Assembly: GCA_015143295.1 (NCBI GenBank)
Contig: CM026570.1
Span: 21,707,250-21,771,249, forward strand
DNA from: Tetracentron sinense
Taxonomy: Eukaryota > Streptophyta > Magnoliopsida > Trochodendrales > Trochodendraceae
Reading direction: 5' to 3'
Length of the DNA: 64,000 bases
In this document: positions 10,382 through 21,561 of the stretch, piece after piece
Numbering within the stretch: the first letter of the stretch is position 1
Layout: the number at the start of each line of letters is the position of its first letter
Made by a program: the position numbers and the translations under genes
The notes under the pieces: model-generated
The model's database searches: none
Seen by the model: the letters and a program-made list of their open reading frames with translations, nothing else
What the model was told of the DNA's origin: nothing

Positions 10382-12431
10382 AAACAGATGAGAAAGCAAT
10401 GGTTGCGGTGACCACCTAAAGTTTGCAATAGTGTGATAGAAATGATCTAGCGCCAGCAAACAGAACCTCACAGTAAAGAAAATGTTCTACAGAGAAACAG
10501 AACACTAACAACGAGAAGAAGATGAAGATTACTCATACAAGTGTGAATATACGAAAGATGAACGGACGTCATCATGATCTCAGAGACTGATCTTCTCCAT
10601 GATTGAAGGCTTCGAAAGGGGGAAAGCATCTACCTCATCTTATCCTTTGCATGCAGAGAGAACTGTACGCACATGGACTCACAATAGCACTTAGCCCCTC
10701 TTCTCTGTTCCGTTCATGGAATCATGGATAATGCCAAGAAATCTTCCCCAGATTCATGCCCTTTCTATATCTGGTACCCTCCCTTCTAGCAAATTTCAAT
10801 TTAAATATCTCTATATCCGACAAATTTCGGTGAGCCAAAACTGGAAAGAGATCGAAGGAGAGGAGATAGAGGGCATGAGTTTCAGTATGGATGATGAGGA
10901 TCGAACGGGGAGCTGGTACTGTCTTCAGCTTTAAAATATTTTGTTTGCTCTGTAAAATGAAAAACCCATTTTGTCCTTATGATTATTGTAATCGCTTCTG
11001 CAATGAATTGCGATGATCTACTTCCACCGATTAGCTGAGAACAATAAAGATTCCAGAAGCTGAAATGCGGAGATGAGTGATGAGCGATTTGAGATGAATA
11101 TTAGCTGCCATATTGGATCTGTGGGTGTTGAACAGCAGTAGCATTTTCGGCGGTTTGAACGTTGTCACATCTTAAAACGGACCTAATTTAAAGAGGGGAT
11201 GAAAGTAAGGAGGTTGTTACCTTTTTCTTTCATTTCTTACCACTTCTATCACGGCCTTGAAGTAAGGAAGGTTGAAGACTATTCCTCTTATGGGAAAGTG
11301 AAGGGATTTAAGATGGAAAATAGTTTTTAGTTTTCTTATATGGTGTTGGACATCTACTTCGGTAACTTATAGTGTTGGGCACACACCTTCGTCTTCTCTG
11401 TTTTTATTTTGAGATTAAAGAAGGCCAAAGGCCCAAAGATATTTTTCATAAGAGGTTTCTTATGCATTGGGCACACACTTGGGTGATATGGTGTGAACAC
11501 TTGGTGTCATCCTTTTCTTTTTTTTGGAACATTTTGGCTTTAAACAATTAAAGCCACCTTAATGGGTGCAATGGCCTTGTGGCCTGTAGCCATGAGCCAA
11601 GCCAAGCATTATGCAAGCCAAGTCAAACAAATAAGTCAAGCCGAGCTCAGTAATGCGGGCTTGTAACCTTAGTAGGGGCACTAAAGTGGTTCAGACTCTG
11701 GGTAAGACCCAAGTCTAGTGAGGATTTGGACTATGGTCATGTGCACTCCTGGGAATGCGAGGAACATAAGAGAGATCGGTTGCAATTCAGAAAATCAAGT
11801 GTTGGACATACGTATTGGTAACACTTATTGATGAACGGTCAGATTTCTAGACTCGAAATCTTTAAGTTATTTGTTGATTACTTGTGATTTTATATGCTAT
11901 GTTACATAGTCGTATATAATTTTTTATGACTAGATAGAGTACACTGAAGTTAAATTGTTCAACACAATTATAAAACTTAGGGTGTACAAGAAACATAGTA
12001 AATAAGATTGGTTTAAAAAGTTATAACCCTAGCTTAATCCATGTTAATTGATAATTAATAGATAAGATTATCATGTGGCTCCCGAATTAAATAAATATGA
12101 TTATTGAATTATCCATATGAAACTGATATATATATTGAACATGATGGAGGACATACATTTGAGAGTGTCAAATAACGTCATGTTTTGATTGAAATATAGA
12201 TGAGTATATAGGTTGAAACCTATAATTTAAAATGAATGATAGTCATATGTTTTGTAAGTAAGCATCATGGACAAGCCCACATAATAGCGAGGAATTATCT
12301 CATGGCTTAGTAAATACAAGAAAGAAGAACGAATTCATTAGTTTAACGAGAAAAAATCTCATGACTTGTTAATGGAAGAGTGATGAGAAATTGGATGAAT
12401 TGAATTGAAAATTTTCATGCCTTGATACTGA
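10382..12431. other. Gene-free interval, nothing recognised
   Basis: Sequence downstream of the primer site shows no gag-like frame. A 72-codon frame at 10716-10934 resembles nothing known to me. Two segments around 11340-11390 and 11460-11510 share GTTGGGCACACAC-like wording, hinting at a decayed repeat. No RNA gene or conserved protein was found. Confidence 0.4.
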
Positions 12432-13817
12432 TGCCCAGACAATGGACCCTAGAGGGCGGGGGGGGGGGGGGGGGGATGAATAGGGTTTATGGCAAATTTA
12501 AAAATTACTCTAAGTGATATTAGCGGAAATTAAAAACTTATCACAATAACTACCAACTAAAATCAGAGATGAAAAAAAAGGGAGGAATAGAGATACCAGA
12601 CATCAGATATGTTATCGGGGTTCAGCAACTTGCCTACGTCCTCGCCTTTCAGCTTTCCTTCTTCAAGGATTTCCACACGATTCACTAATCGTACTCTTCT
12701 TTTCAGCAGAGAGCAAGCCTTACACTCCTTTTACAGGGTCAGGAAGAACCTTTCACTATCCTTTTACAGGCTAAGAACTAACCTCTTCAAGAGAGACTCT
12801 CTCTCGGATAAAAGAAGACTTTCTCCTTAACAGAGTGCAAGAATCCCTAATTCTTGGCTTTCAAGAACAATAGAGATTTGTGGACTTTTCAATCCAAATT
12901 GGAAGCTCCTAGTCTAAGCTATATAAGAGTTAAATACAAGGCCAAAGATCTCTCAAGATAGAATGGAATTGATTGCTTAAAAGAAAAGAGATTTCAATTC
13001 TAAATATTTTGTGAAAAATAGAGTATTGATTGCTAGGATTTATGAGTGATAAAGATTTAATGAAACAGTGTTAGATCTTTGAATCATCATAATTTTGCTC
13101 TATTTATAGTTAGGCAAACAATATAGCCATTGGGAGTGGCATTGAATGCGAAATATCCGTTAAAAAATAGTCGTTATTGGTTTTTCCCGTAGGCACTCGT
13201 CGACCAGTGGGAGAGAGTCAAGCTTGATTCGTCGCCGAGTGGAGACAAAAGCAATTGCTTCAGTTTTCTGTCACCCACTAGTCGACAAGTCCCTTGAACT
13301 CGTCGACGAATCTACTGAAGATTTTTTAGTATACTCATCTTTATGAGACCAAAAAGGTGGGAAACATGTTAGGACCCTTAGGCAATGGATTTAATATTAT
13401 TTTAATCATTTTAGGGCCTTAGAAAGATGTTCATGTTGTAATAGGTCTCCTATGGTCATTTTAGGTTATCTTTGAGCAATCCTTTTCCAATGTCTTGAGA
13501 CCTTTTTAGACGGACTTAGACATTTTTAACTTTAGACACCAATCTTCATTCTTGATTTGAGAAGCTCTACTTTTGATGGATCTTCAAGAATCTGTCTTGA
13601 GCTTTTGGGGCTTCTATCACTTGAACTTTGACCTTGATGACTTTGAAAGTGAATTAAGCTCTTCAATTCTTCATATCTTGAATCTTTGATCTTAATAGGC
13701 TTCTTTTCTGAAATATCATATAATCAATGAAAATATTAGTGCAACTAGAGTCATTTCATTATTGTGTCACCATTGAAACTTATAAGGGTACTTATAGTTG
13801 TAACCTTGAGGCTAACA
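12432..13817 (-). repeat. 3' LTR of the Sirevirus-type element
   Basis: On the minus strand it starts TGTTAGCCTC directly after the polypurine tract and ends ...GTCTGGGCA. It is repeated at 23896-24717, where the same wording runs from ATAGGGTTTATGG to the GTCGAC-containing region. It includes an 18-base G run (12458-12475, C on the element strand) and near-palindromes of the form ACTCGTCGACGAGT at about 13194-13311. The left boundary is uncertain by three bases. Confidence 0.8.
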
Positions 13818-13832
13818 ATCTCCCCCTTTTTG
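13818..13832 (-). other. Polypurine tract of the Sirevirus-type element
   Basis: On the minus strand AAAAAGGGGGAGAT immediately precedes the LTR start TGTTAG, the usual position for plus-strand priming. Confidence 0.8.
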
Positions 13833-14257
13833 ATGATGACATAATAATGTGAATGGCCCTAGGATGAGCTCCCCCTCACTGTACGTGGTCTTATAAAAAG
13901 TGAGAGTAACTCCCCCTCAATATGAGCAACAAATATAATAATTTTAGAGTTCATAGTTTTGAGCATTAATAAAAAGAGTTGATTTTGAATTCTGGAATCA
14001 AGAGAAGTTCCATGATCAATGTTTTAAGTCACATAAGTTTAGAATGTTGAACCAAGAGAAGTTCCACAAGGAATTGATTTGCAAGAAGTCTATTTTCTAT
14101 AAAACAGCTAAAGCGTTCACATTCAATTTGTCTCTCCCCCTTGGCAACATCAAAAAAATAAAGAGAGGGAAAAAGAAAAGTTGGGATATTATATATGATC
14201 AACAAAAGTTCATACAAAAAAAAACAATAGAAAAATAACAAGTCTGCATCACAACTT
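13833..14257 (-). other. Spacer between envelope-position ORF and polypurine tract
   Basis: AT-rich non-coding sequence. Several AACTCCCCCT-like runs (purine-rich on the element strand) lie at 13868-13920, as often seen upstream of the polypurine tract in Sireviruses. Confidence 0.4.
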
Positions 14258-16204
14258 TTATCTCTTAGAAGGCCTATCTGGTTTGGATGTAGGCTGTTTG
14301 GGCTTGGACTTGGACAAGTTTTCAGAAGAAGATGAAATCACATCAGCTGCAGGGGGCACTGGAGGAGTGGCTTGAGAAGGTTGGTGTGGAGGAGCTGAAG
14401 AGGAAGCAAGAGGTGGCCGAGGAGGAAAATAGACCTCTGTGGGAATGGGAACAAATCCCAACTTGTGAGAGGTGGAGGCAGATTCTATGGCAATCTGATC
14501 TACTTTGGCTGCCATCACTCCAACTACTGGAGCTTGATCATTGAGGAGGCTAGCCATATGATGAATATACCTTGCTTGGGCATTGACAGCATTTCCTATG
14601 CTTGTCATGTCTCCCAAAAGCTTCTCACTCTCAACCGTGGCACCCTCAGATTTCCTCTAAATCATAGAAATGATGGAGTCCACTTTATCCTTGATGACAC
14701 TCCCAGCTATGTCAATCTGAGCTAATCTAGGCTCACTCTCCTTTACTACAGATTGAATAATCTCCATCTTTGACTCTAGAGAAGAAAGCCTCTCTCTAGT
14801 CTCTGACTGGAGTCTCTCGAACTGAGCTGTCTGAGAAGCCTGAAGACTCTCCAAAAACTCTCTTTGAAAATCCTGGAACTGAAGTAGCCTCTGACTGATC
14901 TGCATATGAAAATTCTCCATGCTAGAGGCCATGGAGGCAACTTAAGCAGTCAGTAGAGTCATCTGCTCACTAGACGGTGTAGGCCTAGAAGGGGAAGCAA
15001 AGAGGTGTCCTGGATCCTCAAACTGGTCTGGATCCTGTCTATGAGAAGACTCAGGAACATCAATGTCAATCTGGATATTTCCCCAGTCAGTCTCAGCCTC
15101 TGCCTCAGCAGCTAACTCATCTTCTATATCATAAACTGGCTGATCAGTAGTCACTGGCTCAGGCACTAACTCGGTAGCCTCTGTCTGCACTATAGGCTCA
15201 ACAGGAGATGGGGAGGGGATAGGAGCAGTAGGAGTGGAGTGAGATGATGGAGGAACAGATGGAGGAATGGAAGTGTCAGGCAAGTCAGCTGGAATGGGGG
15301 TAGGAATAGTTTGGGATTTTGGGACCCAAACATTACTGGATTCTATATATGAGTATCCCTTAGGCATAATAGTGGCCTTAGAGTAAAAATCAGAATCAGA
15401 GATGGTCTTCTTGTCCTGATAGGAATCAAAAGGAATCTTAAAATGTTTGAAGAGGCAGGTGAGAGCAAGACCATAGGGAAGTCTGCCTGAGGTTCTCTTG
15501 GCAGTGTCTTTCATCACATTGACAATGATGAAAGAAAGATCAATGTGCTGAGAGGTTAAAATGCACCAAATAAGGAATACATCAAAGAATGTAATGAAAT
15601 CCCTGCCACCCCCACGGGGAATAATGTCATATGTGATAATGTGGTGTGCAAGGCGAGCATCAAGGGTGAGATCCTTGAGCTTTGGAGGAATGGGGTCAGT
15701 GATGTCTTTATTGACACACATCACTTTCAATGCCTCAATGACATTGAATCCTTCATGGGAGACCCACTAATTTGTGGTGAATTCTTGAAATCTGCCGGTT
15801 GGCAATTTCAAGATGGATCGAAGTTCTTCCACATTAAAGGATATGAGTTGGCCATGTGCATAAGAGTGGAATTTTTGGGCGGTTTTGTCAAAAGTAAAAT
15901 TAGAATAGAATTGTTTACAAAGATTAGGATACATAGGTTCACGGAGTTCTAGGAACCTATGCCATCTAAGAGTTTGAAATTTTCAAACAATGGAATCAAG
16001 ACCTATTTCCTTAAGAAATCCAAAATCTGGAATTTTACCATAAATGGGTTCATGTTTGATAAAGTACCTTGAATAGTTTTCTTGGGCTGTAGGGGTCTTG
16101 AACAACACGAGAGGTTCTTCTTCTTGAGGAGGCGCACGGCTGTGAGATGATTCTCCAATGGTTTTCTTACCTTTCTCTACTGCAGAGATCTTTTTCTTGG
16201 GCAC
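14258..16204 (-). pseudogene. Envelope-position ORF of Sirevirus ('putative plant transposon protein' type)
   Basis: A single reading frame of 649 codons runs from 16204 to 14258 without any frameshift. It is broken by four stops: TGA at 15985-15983, TAG at 15769-15767, TAA at 14944-14942 and TAG just after 14657. The N-terminal part is basic (MPKKKISAVEKGKK). The centre has the wording of the domain Pfam calls putative plant transposon protein (RWHRFLELREPMYP, LARLAHHIITYDIIPRGGGR, PYGLALTCLFKHF). Next come Pro/Ser/Glu-rich linkers, a coiled coil (14932-14657) and a Pro/Lys-rich tail. It lies between RNase H and the polypurine tract on the same strand as pol, where Sireviruses carry an envelope-like ORF. 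I see no signal peptide or membrane segment, so an envelope role is not supported. Confidence 0.75.
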
Positions 16205-16361
16205 AAAGGGTTCTTTACTCGAGGAGCCATAGGTATTTTGATAATATTTTGAGAGAAGGGAAGAGATTTGGGAGGTTGGAGATTGCGAGGGAAAAGAGGG
16301 ATTTGAACAGGAACAGTGAACAGTGAAAAAAATTTAGATTAATATTTATATTCACGAAGGC

Positions 16362-16552
16362 ACTCGTCGACGAGTAGGTTGAACTCGTCGTCAAGTGGCT
16401 GCAAAACCTGAAGAAAAATAGCACACTCTTCGTCAAGTAGTACCAACTCGTCGTCAAGTGGCACTAACTCGTCGTCGAGTGGAGCCCGAAACAAAAAATT
16501 GAAAAACTTGTAACTCACTCGTCGCCGAGTGGAGAGGACTCGTTGACGAGTC
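16362..16552. repeat. Array of ACTCGTCGACGAGT-type near-palindromes between pol and the extra ORF
   Basis: About seven copies of a 14-base motif close to ACTCGTCGACGAGT occur in 190 bases, several with one or two changes (CGTCGTCAAG, CGTCGCCGAG, CGTTGACGAG). The same motif is repeated in both LTRs of this element (about 13194-13311 and 24625-24717). Confidence 0.8.
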
Positions 16553-16735
16553 CAGGCAAAAACTTGAAAAAAATCAAATTTTGGTTAACTGGATGAATTT
16601 CTTAAGTGTTAAAATCCTTTTGTAAATGATTTTAGGCCAATTTAAAAACATGAGAAACTACATATCAAGTTAAGATATGGCACAAGAATGATCAATCATA
16701 AAAATTTTACTTTGTTCTTCTTTAGACATAATTTT

Positions 16736-18370
16736 TCAATTGATGTCATCAAGATTAGCCATGTCTAATTCTCTTCTTAGCTTATTGAATCTTTCATAGG
16801 GGAGAGGTTTAGTGAATATGTCTGCAAGTTGGTTGTTAGTTTGAATAAATTCCAATATTACATCTCTATTTTGAACATGATCCCTTATGAAATGATATCT
16901 TATCTCAATATGTTTTGTTCTTGAATGTTGGATTGGATTTTTTGTCATACATATTGCACTAGTGTTATCACATTTAATTGGAATTTTATCATAGAATAAT
17001 TTAAAATCTTCTAGTTGTTGTTTCATGTATAATGTTTGAGCACAACAATTTCCAGCTGCTACATATTCAGCCTCAGTTGTTGATAGGGCTACAGAGTTTT
17101 GTTTCTTACATAACCATGAAACTAAGGAGTGTCCTAAGAAATGACATGAGCCACTAGTGCTTTTCCTATCAATTTTGCAACCAGCAAAGTCTTGCATCAG
17201 AATAGCTAACTAGTTCTAATGAAGTGTTCTTAGGATACCAAAGTCCTAGATCTATTGTTCCAATTAAGTATTTGAAGATTCTTTTGATAGCAGTCATGTG
17301 TGATTCATTAGGATTAGCTTGAAATCTAGCACACATACACACACTAAACATGATATCAGGCCTACTAGCAGTTAGATATAACAGACTACCAATCATACCT
17401 CAATATTTTGTTTCTTCTACACTTAAGCCCTTTTCATCTTTATCCAGCTTTGTGGTTGGACTCATAGGAATGTCAGCATTCTTTGAGTTGTCCATACCAA
17501 ACTTTTTGAGCAGCTCTCTAGTGTACTTGGCTTGACTTATGAAAATGCCTTCTTTTGATTGCTTGATTTGAAGTCCAAGGAAGAAGGTTAGTTCTCCCAT
17601 CATGCTCATTTCAAATTCATCCTACATTGTCTTAGCAAATTCTTGACAGAGGAAGTCATTAGTAGATCCAAAAACGATATCATCAACATAGATTTGAACT
17701 AAAAGCATATCATTATTTTTAGACTTAATAAACAAGATAGTATCAATTTTGCCTCTAATGAACTCTTTTACAAGTAGAAAACCACTAAGTCTGTCATACC
17801 AAGCTCTGGGAGCTTGCTTTAAACCATAGAGAGCTTTAGAGAGTTTGAAAACATGATTAGGCATTTCGTGATCTTCAAAGCAAGGGGGTTGTTCTACATA
17901 AACTTCTTCAGAAATAAAACCATTTAAGAAAACACTTTTAACATCCATTTGATAAAGTTTAAAATCCTTATAACAGGCATAAGCTAATAACATCCTAATA
18001 GCCTCAAGTCTAGCAACAGGAGCAAATGTTTCGTCATAATCAATTCCTTCTTCCTGAGTGTAACCTTGGGCTACCTATCTAGCTTTATTTTTAACTATAT
18101 TTTCATCTTCATCCTTTTTATTTCTAAAGACTCATTTAGTACCTATTATAGATTTACTTTTAGGCCTAGGTATTAAAATCCTTACTTGATTTCTTTCAAA
18201 TTGGTTTAATTCTTCTTGTATAGCTATTCCCCAAGATTCATCTTTTATTGTCTAAAAAGCATTCTTAGGTTCAATTTGAGAGATGAATGCAAGATTATTG
18301 CATATATTTCTTCTAGTTCTTACACCTTGATCCATGTTACTAAGAATTTGTTCTTTAGGATGATCTTTAA
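16736..18370 (-). pseudogene. Sirevirus pol, reverse transcriptase and RNase H part
   Basis: The reverse transcriptase core reads MDVKSVFLNGFISEEVYVEQ, ALYGLKQAPRAWYD and the catalytic YVDD box (VQIYVDDIVFGSTN) at 17993-17622. GELTFFLGLQIKQ and SLLYLTASRPDI follow. RNase H at 17197-16736 is nearly whole, with RKSTSGSCHFLG, STTEAEYVAA, CDNTSAI, HIEIRYHFIRD and QLADIFTKPL, ending ...MANLDDIN. These are the standard copia motifs. The part from about 18370 to 17994 has several stops, and stop or frame changes fall near 17615, 17398 and 17185. The gene is therefore inactive although the motifs remain readable. Confidence 0.9.
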
Positions 18371-18377
18371 TTAATCT

Positions 18378-19192
18378 TCAAGCCTTGGGTAGATGAATTT
18401 CATTTTCTTCTAAGTCTTCATCATTTAAGTTAATAGGATTACCTTGATTTGCATTTTCTTCTTTGTTGATTTCCAAGTTAGCTATATCCTTAGATAGACT
18501 ATTTAGTTTATCAGTTTGATTATCATCTTCAAGATTTTTTGTTTTTAAAAGGATTTGATTCATCAAAAATAACATGCATAGATTCTTCAACAATTTTTAA
18601 AATGTTTTATTAAATACCCTATAAGCTTTGCTATTTGTAGAGTAATTAAGAAAATTCCTTCACTTGATTTTGGTTCAAATTTTTTTAAGTTTGATTTACT
18701 ATTTAGAATAAAACATTTGCAACCAAAAACTTTGAAGTAACCAATATTTGGTGATCTACCATGCCAAAGTTCATAAGGAGTTTTGTTTAACTTGTTTCTA
18801 ATAATTACTCTATTAATCACATAGCAAGCAGTGTTAATGGCTTCAGCCCAAAAATAGTTAGGCATATTATGTTCATTTAGCATAGTCCTACCCATTTCTT
18901 GTAATGATCTATTCTTTCTTTCAACTACTCCATTTTGTTGAGGAGTTCTAGGAGCGGAGAAATTATGGTTAAAATCATTTTCTTCAAAGAAAGATTCAAG
19001 ATCCTTGTTCTTGAATTCTCCACCTCTATTACTTCTTATTGCATTAATAGAGTATCCTTTTTCATTTTGTACTCTTTTACAAAATTTTTTAAATAAGACA
19101 TGTACTTCATTTTTATGAGCTAGGAATAATACCCAAGTGAATCTAGAATAGTCATCAACAATAACAAAGGCATAAAGTTTACCGGCTAGACT
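18378..19192 (-). pseudogene. Sirevirus pol, distal integrase and integrase-RT linker
   Basis: Just right-to-left of the inserted LTR the frame reads GKLYAFVIVDDYSRFTW (second catalytic-region strand of the copia integrase core). Further on come MGRTMLNEHNMPNYFWAEA and KTPYELWHGRSPNIGYFKVF, the typical copia integrase end. The hydrophilic linker (18593-18378, rich in Asn, Glu, Asp) separates it from reverse transcriptase. A frame change near 18600 and stops upstream of 18895 break the frame. The proximal part continues at 21562 after the nested LTR. Confidence 0.85.
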
Positions 19193-19409
19193 AGCAATGT
19201 AGAGCCCCGGACCTTTTCACATTTAATGCATGACACTTTCATTGCCATTTTTCCTTTAAAGAGGTATAATTAATAAATAAGGAAGAAATTAGAAATTCTG
19301 AAACATCAGAAATGTTCCTTTTCGAAGTACGAACCCAACGCAAGTTGAATCGTCAAAATCCGACGAGCGAGTCAAAAGATATGGCCAAAACAGTCTGGAC
19401 CTGCAGGCA

Positions 19410-19593
19410 ACCGATCGCTTGGTCCATGGAGCGATCGATCGGTCCAAAACCGATCGCTCGGAGGCTATCGACTGGTCAAGATTTTTGTATGGGGCAATTT
19501 TCCAGAGAGTGAAATTTTAACCGATCGCTTGGTTATGAAACCGATCGATCGGTAGGCAACCGATCGATCGGTCATTAACACCGATCGCTCGGT
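19410..19593. repeat. ACCGATCGATCGGT-type near-palindrome array in the solo LTR
   Basis: Seven or so copies of a 14-base motif, ACCGATCG(A/C)TCGGT with single changes, follow the conserved TATGGCCAAAACAG segment (19380-19393). They precede the conserved AGTAAGGG...TTTTGGGCG segment. Confidence 0.85.
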
Positions 19594-20509
19594 ACTCGCG
19601 TTTTTGCAGAAAATTTAGTAAGGGTGTTTTCGTCTTTTGGGCGTTTCACTCATACCTTAAAGGCTTTGCCCGATCATTTGAGGGTTCATACACAACCCTT
19701 AGAGTCTTTTGAGAGATAGAGAGAAAGGAGAAGGGTTTCCAAAACCTAGGTTTTCATTTGGGAGAAATCAAAGGGGTTAAGACCCTAGATCAACCCCAAG
19801 CCCGTTTTCTTCAAGATCAAGGCTCAAGCATTCGAGGAGCTCGTGATCCAAGCTAGGGCAGCAGCTACACGGTCGTTTTTTGGAAGGGGTTTCTTCCTCA
19901 TTGTTCAAGGTCGGTACTTCTTGCTACCCTCCTAGTTATAGTTCTTCTTTTCCTTTATTTTCTTTGTGTTCCTTTATACATCCATGTATTATGAGATGGG
20001 TTGTGAATGGTGAATGGCGAATGATGAATGGAGATGAATGTGGGCGATTGGATGCCATGTGTATTGATGTGATGGATGAACGGGGAGGGCATTGTACCCA
20101 TAATAAACATACATATATGATGTGAGTAAAACCCACCTAGAAAAGCATGTTGTAGGGTTAATAAATAATGAACACACTATGTTTGATGAGATGCCAAGGT
20201 GAATAAAATGAGTGATAAATTAAGAGAATACATGTTTAATTATTCATGAAATTGTTAGGGCATATGATAGTGTGTTTCTTACATTTCTCAAAATGTGCGA
20301 TTTATTACTTGTTCAAATCGTGATATGCTATGCTTTGTAAATTACCCAAATTGTCATATTTAATTCCAAATGCAAGTATGCACACGATCTCACGAGCACG
20401 CATGCATGACATGGATTACCGAGGTTTTTCAAGAATGGGATTTAGAGGTGGGGCATATCCTACGATATGTTTTACCTCGCTTTTGGCAAGGACAAGTCAA
20501 TCATGCATT

Positions 20510-20870
20510 ATCATAAGAAGGGTTTCCCTTCCCTCGCAAGTACATACATATCATAAGAAGGGTTTCCCTTCCCTCGCAAGTACATCTCACAAGGACATCT
20601 CACAAGTGAAAGGACATGACATGAGCATTTAGGAAGAAGGGTCTCCCTTCCCTCACAAGTAGTTTACTTTCCAAGCAAGCATGACATGACACGGCATGAC
20701 AAGCATGAGCATTTTAGGAAGAAGGGTCTCCCTTCCCTCACAAGTAGATTACTTTTCCGAACAAGCAAGCATGATACATGACATGACAAACATGGGCATT
20801 TAGGAAGAAGGGTCTCCCTTCCCTCACAAGTAGTTTACTTTCCAAGCAAGCATGACATGACATGACATGA
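20510..20870 (+). repeat. Minisatellite in the solo LTR
   Basis: Two ~38-bp units (ATAAGAAGGGTTTCCCTTCC) are followed by three ~90-bp units built on GAAGAAGGGTCTCCCTTCCC plus a CATGACATGACA-rich spacer. Each unit contains a small inverted repeat (AAGGG...CCCTT). Confidence 0.8.
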
Positions 20871-21561
20871 CACGCATGATATGACAAGATAAGACAACAT
20901 GACAAGTTTCAAGCACGGAAATGGTATTTCCAATCAAGTCAAGTGCACAAGGTTTTCAAGGGTTTTATCGGCTTTCTACGAAATACAAGCATGATTATAA
21001 ATTGCTTTTACTTCCTTGTATGATATGAATTGTTTCCGTCTAACATATATGAATTGCTCCTGATTTATGTATTGCCATTTTTATGCTATGACTATTGGTT
21101 AGTATTTGGTACCCGCTGAGTATTCCATGCTCAGCCGTACTTCTTATGTCGGCAGGTTCTGGCGGAGCAGCTGCTCCATTTGATATCTGTGCTCTGAGCC
21201 CTTGGGTGGAGGAGGAGTACGTCGAGGAGCCTTTGGGGGAACCTCCCGTAGAGGGTTACCATTAGGTGGTTGTAGATTCTGAGTGAATAGCTGTGGGTGA
21301 GATGAGAGATATACATTCATGTATTTTGGCGGGTCTGTCCGCACTTTCTTTTGGTTACTTTTTGTATAAACTTAGATTTGCGTATGTATATTCATAGAGG
21401 TTTGGTTAGACTTCCGCTGTGTTTTATAGTTATGTTTCAGCTATATTGTCCTCTATGGTATATGCTCTGTGGGTTTTGCAGGTTGGTTGTCAAGCAAGGC
21501 ATGATTAGTCGTCCAAAGTTCACTCTAACTCCTAGGGTGGGTTTTGGGTCGCGACAAGCAA

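Larger units (their letters stand above)
19198..21556 (+). mobile_element. Solo LTR of a Tekay-type Ty3/gypsy element
   Basis: The 2359-bp segment starts TGTAGAGCCCCGG and ends GGGTCGCGACA. It is flanked by identical five-base copies AGCAA (19193-19197 and 21557-21561), and the interrupted integrase frame resumes on both sides. No internal region or second LTR is present, so this is a solo LTR left by LTR-LTR recombination. Family membership follows from shared wording with both LTRs of the complete element at 31738-41793, such as AATTAATAAATAAGG, ATGGCC and the AGTATTCCATGCTCAGC block at 21119-21135. It holds a near-palindrome array (19410-19593) and a minisatellite (20510-20870). Confidence 0.93.

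Noticed and set aside
12609-12830. A 73-codon plus-strand frame that also occurs as an 87-codon frame at 24035-24298
   Set aside because: Both copies lie antisense in the two LTRs of the same element, so the similarity comes from LTR duplication, not from a conserved protein.
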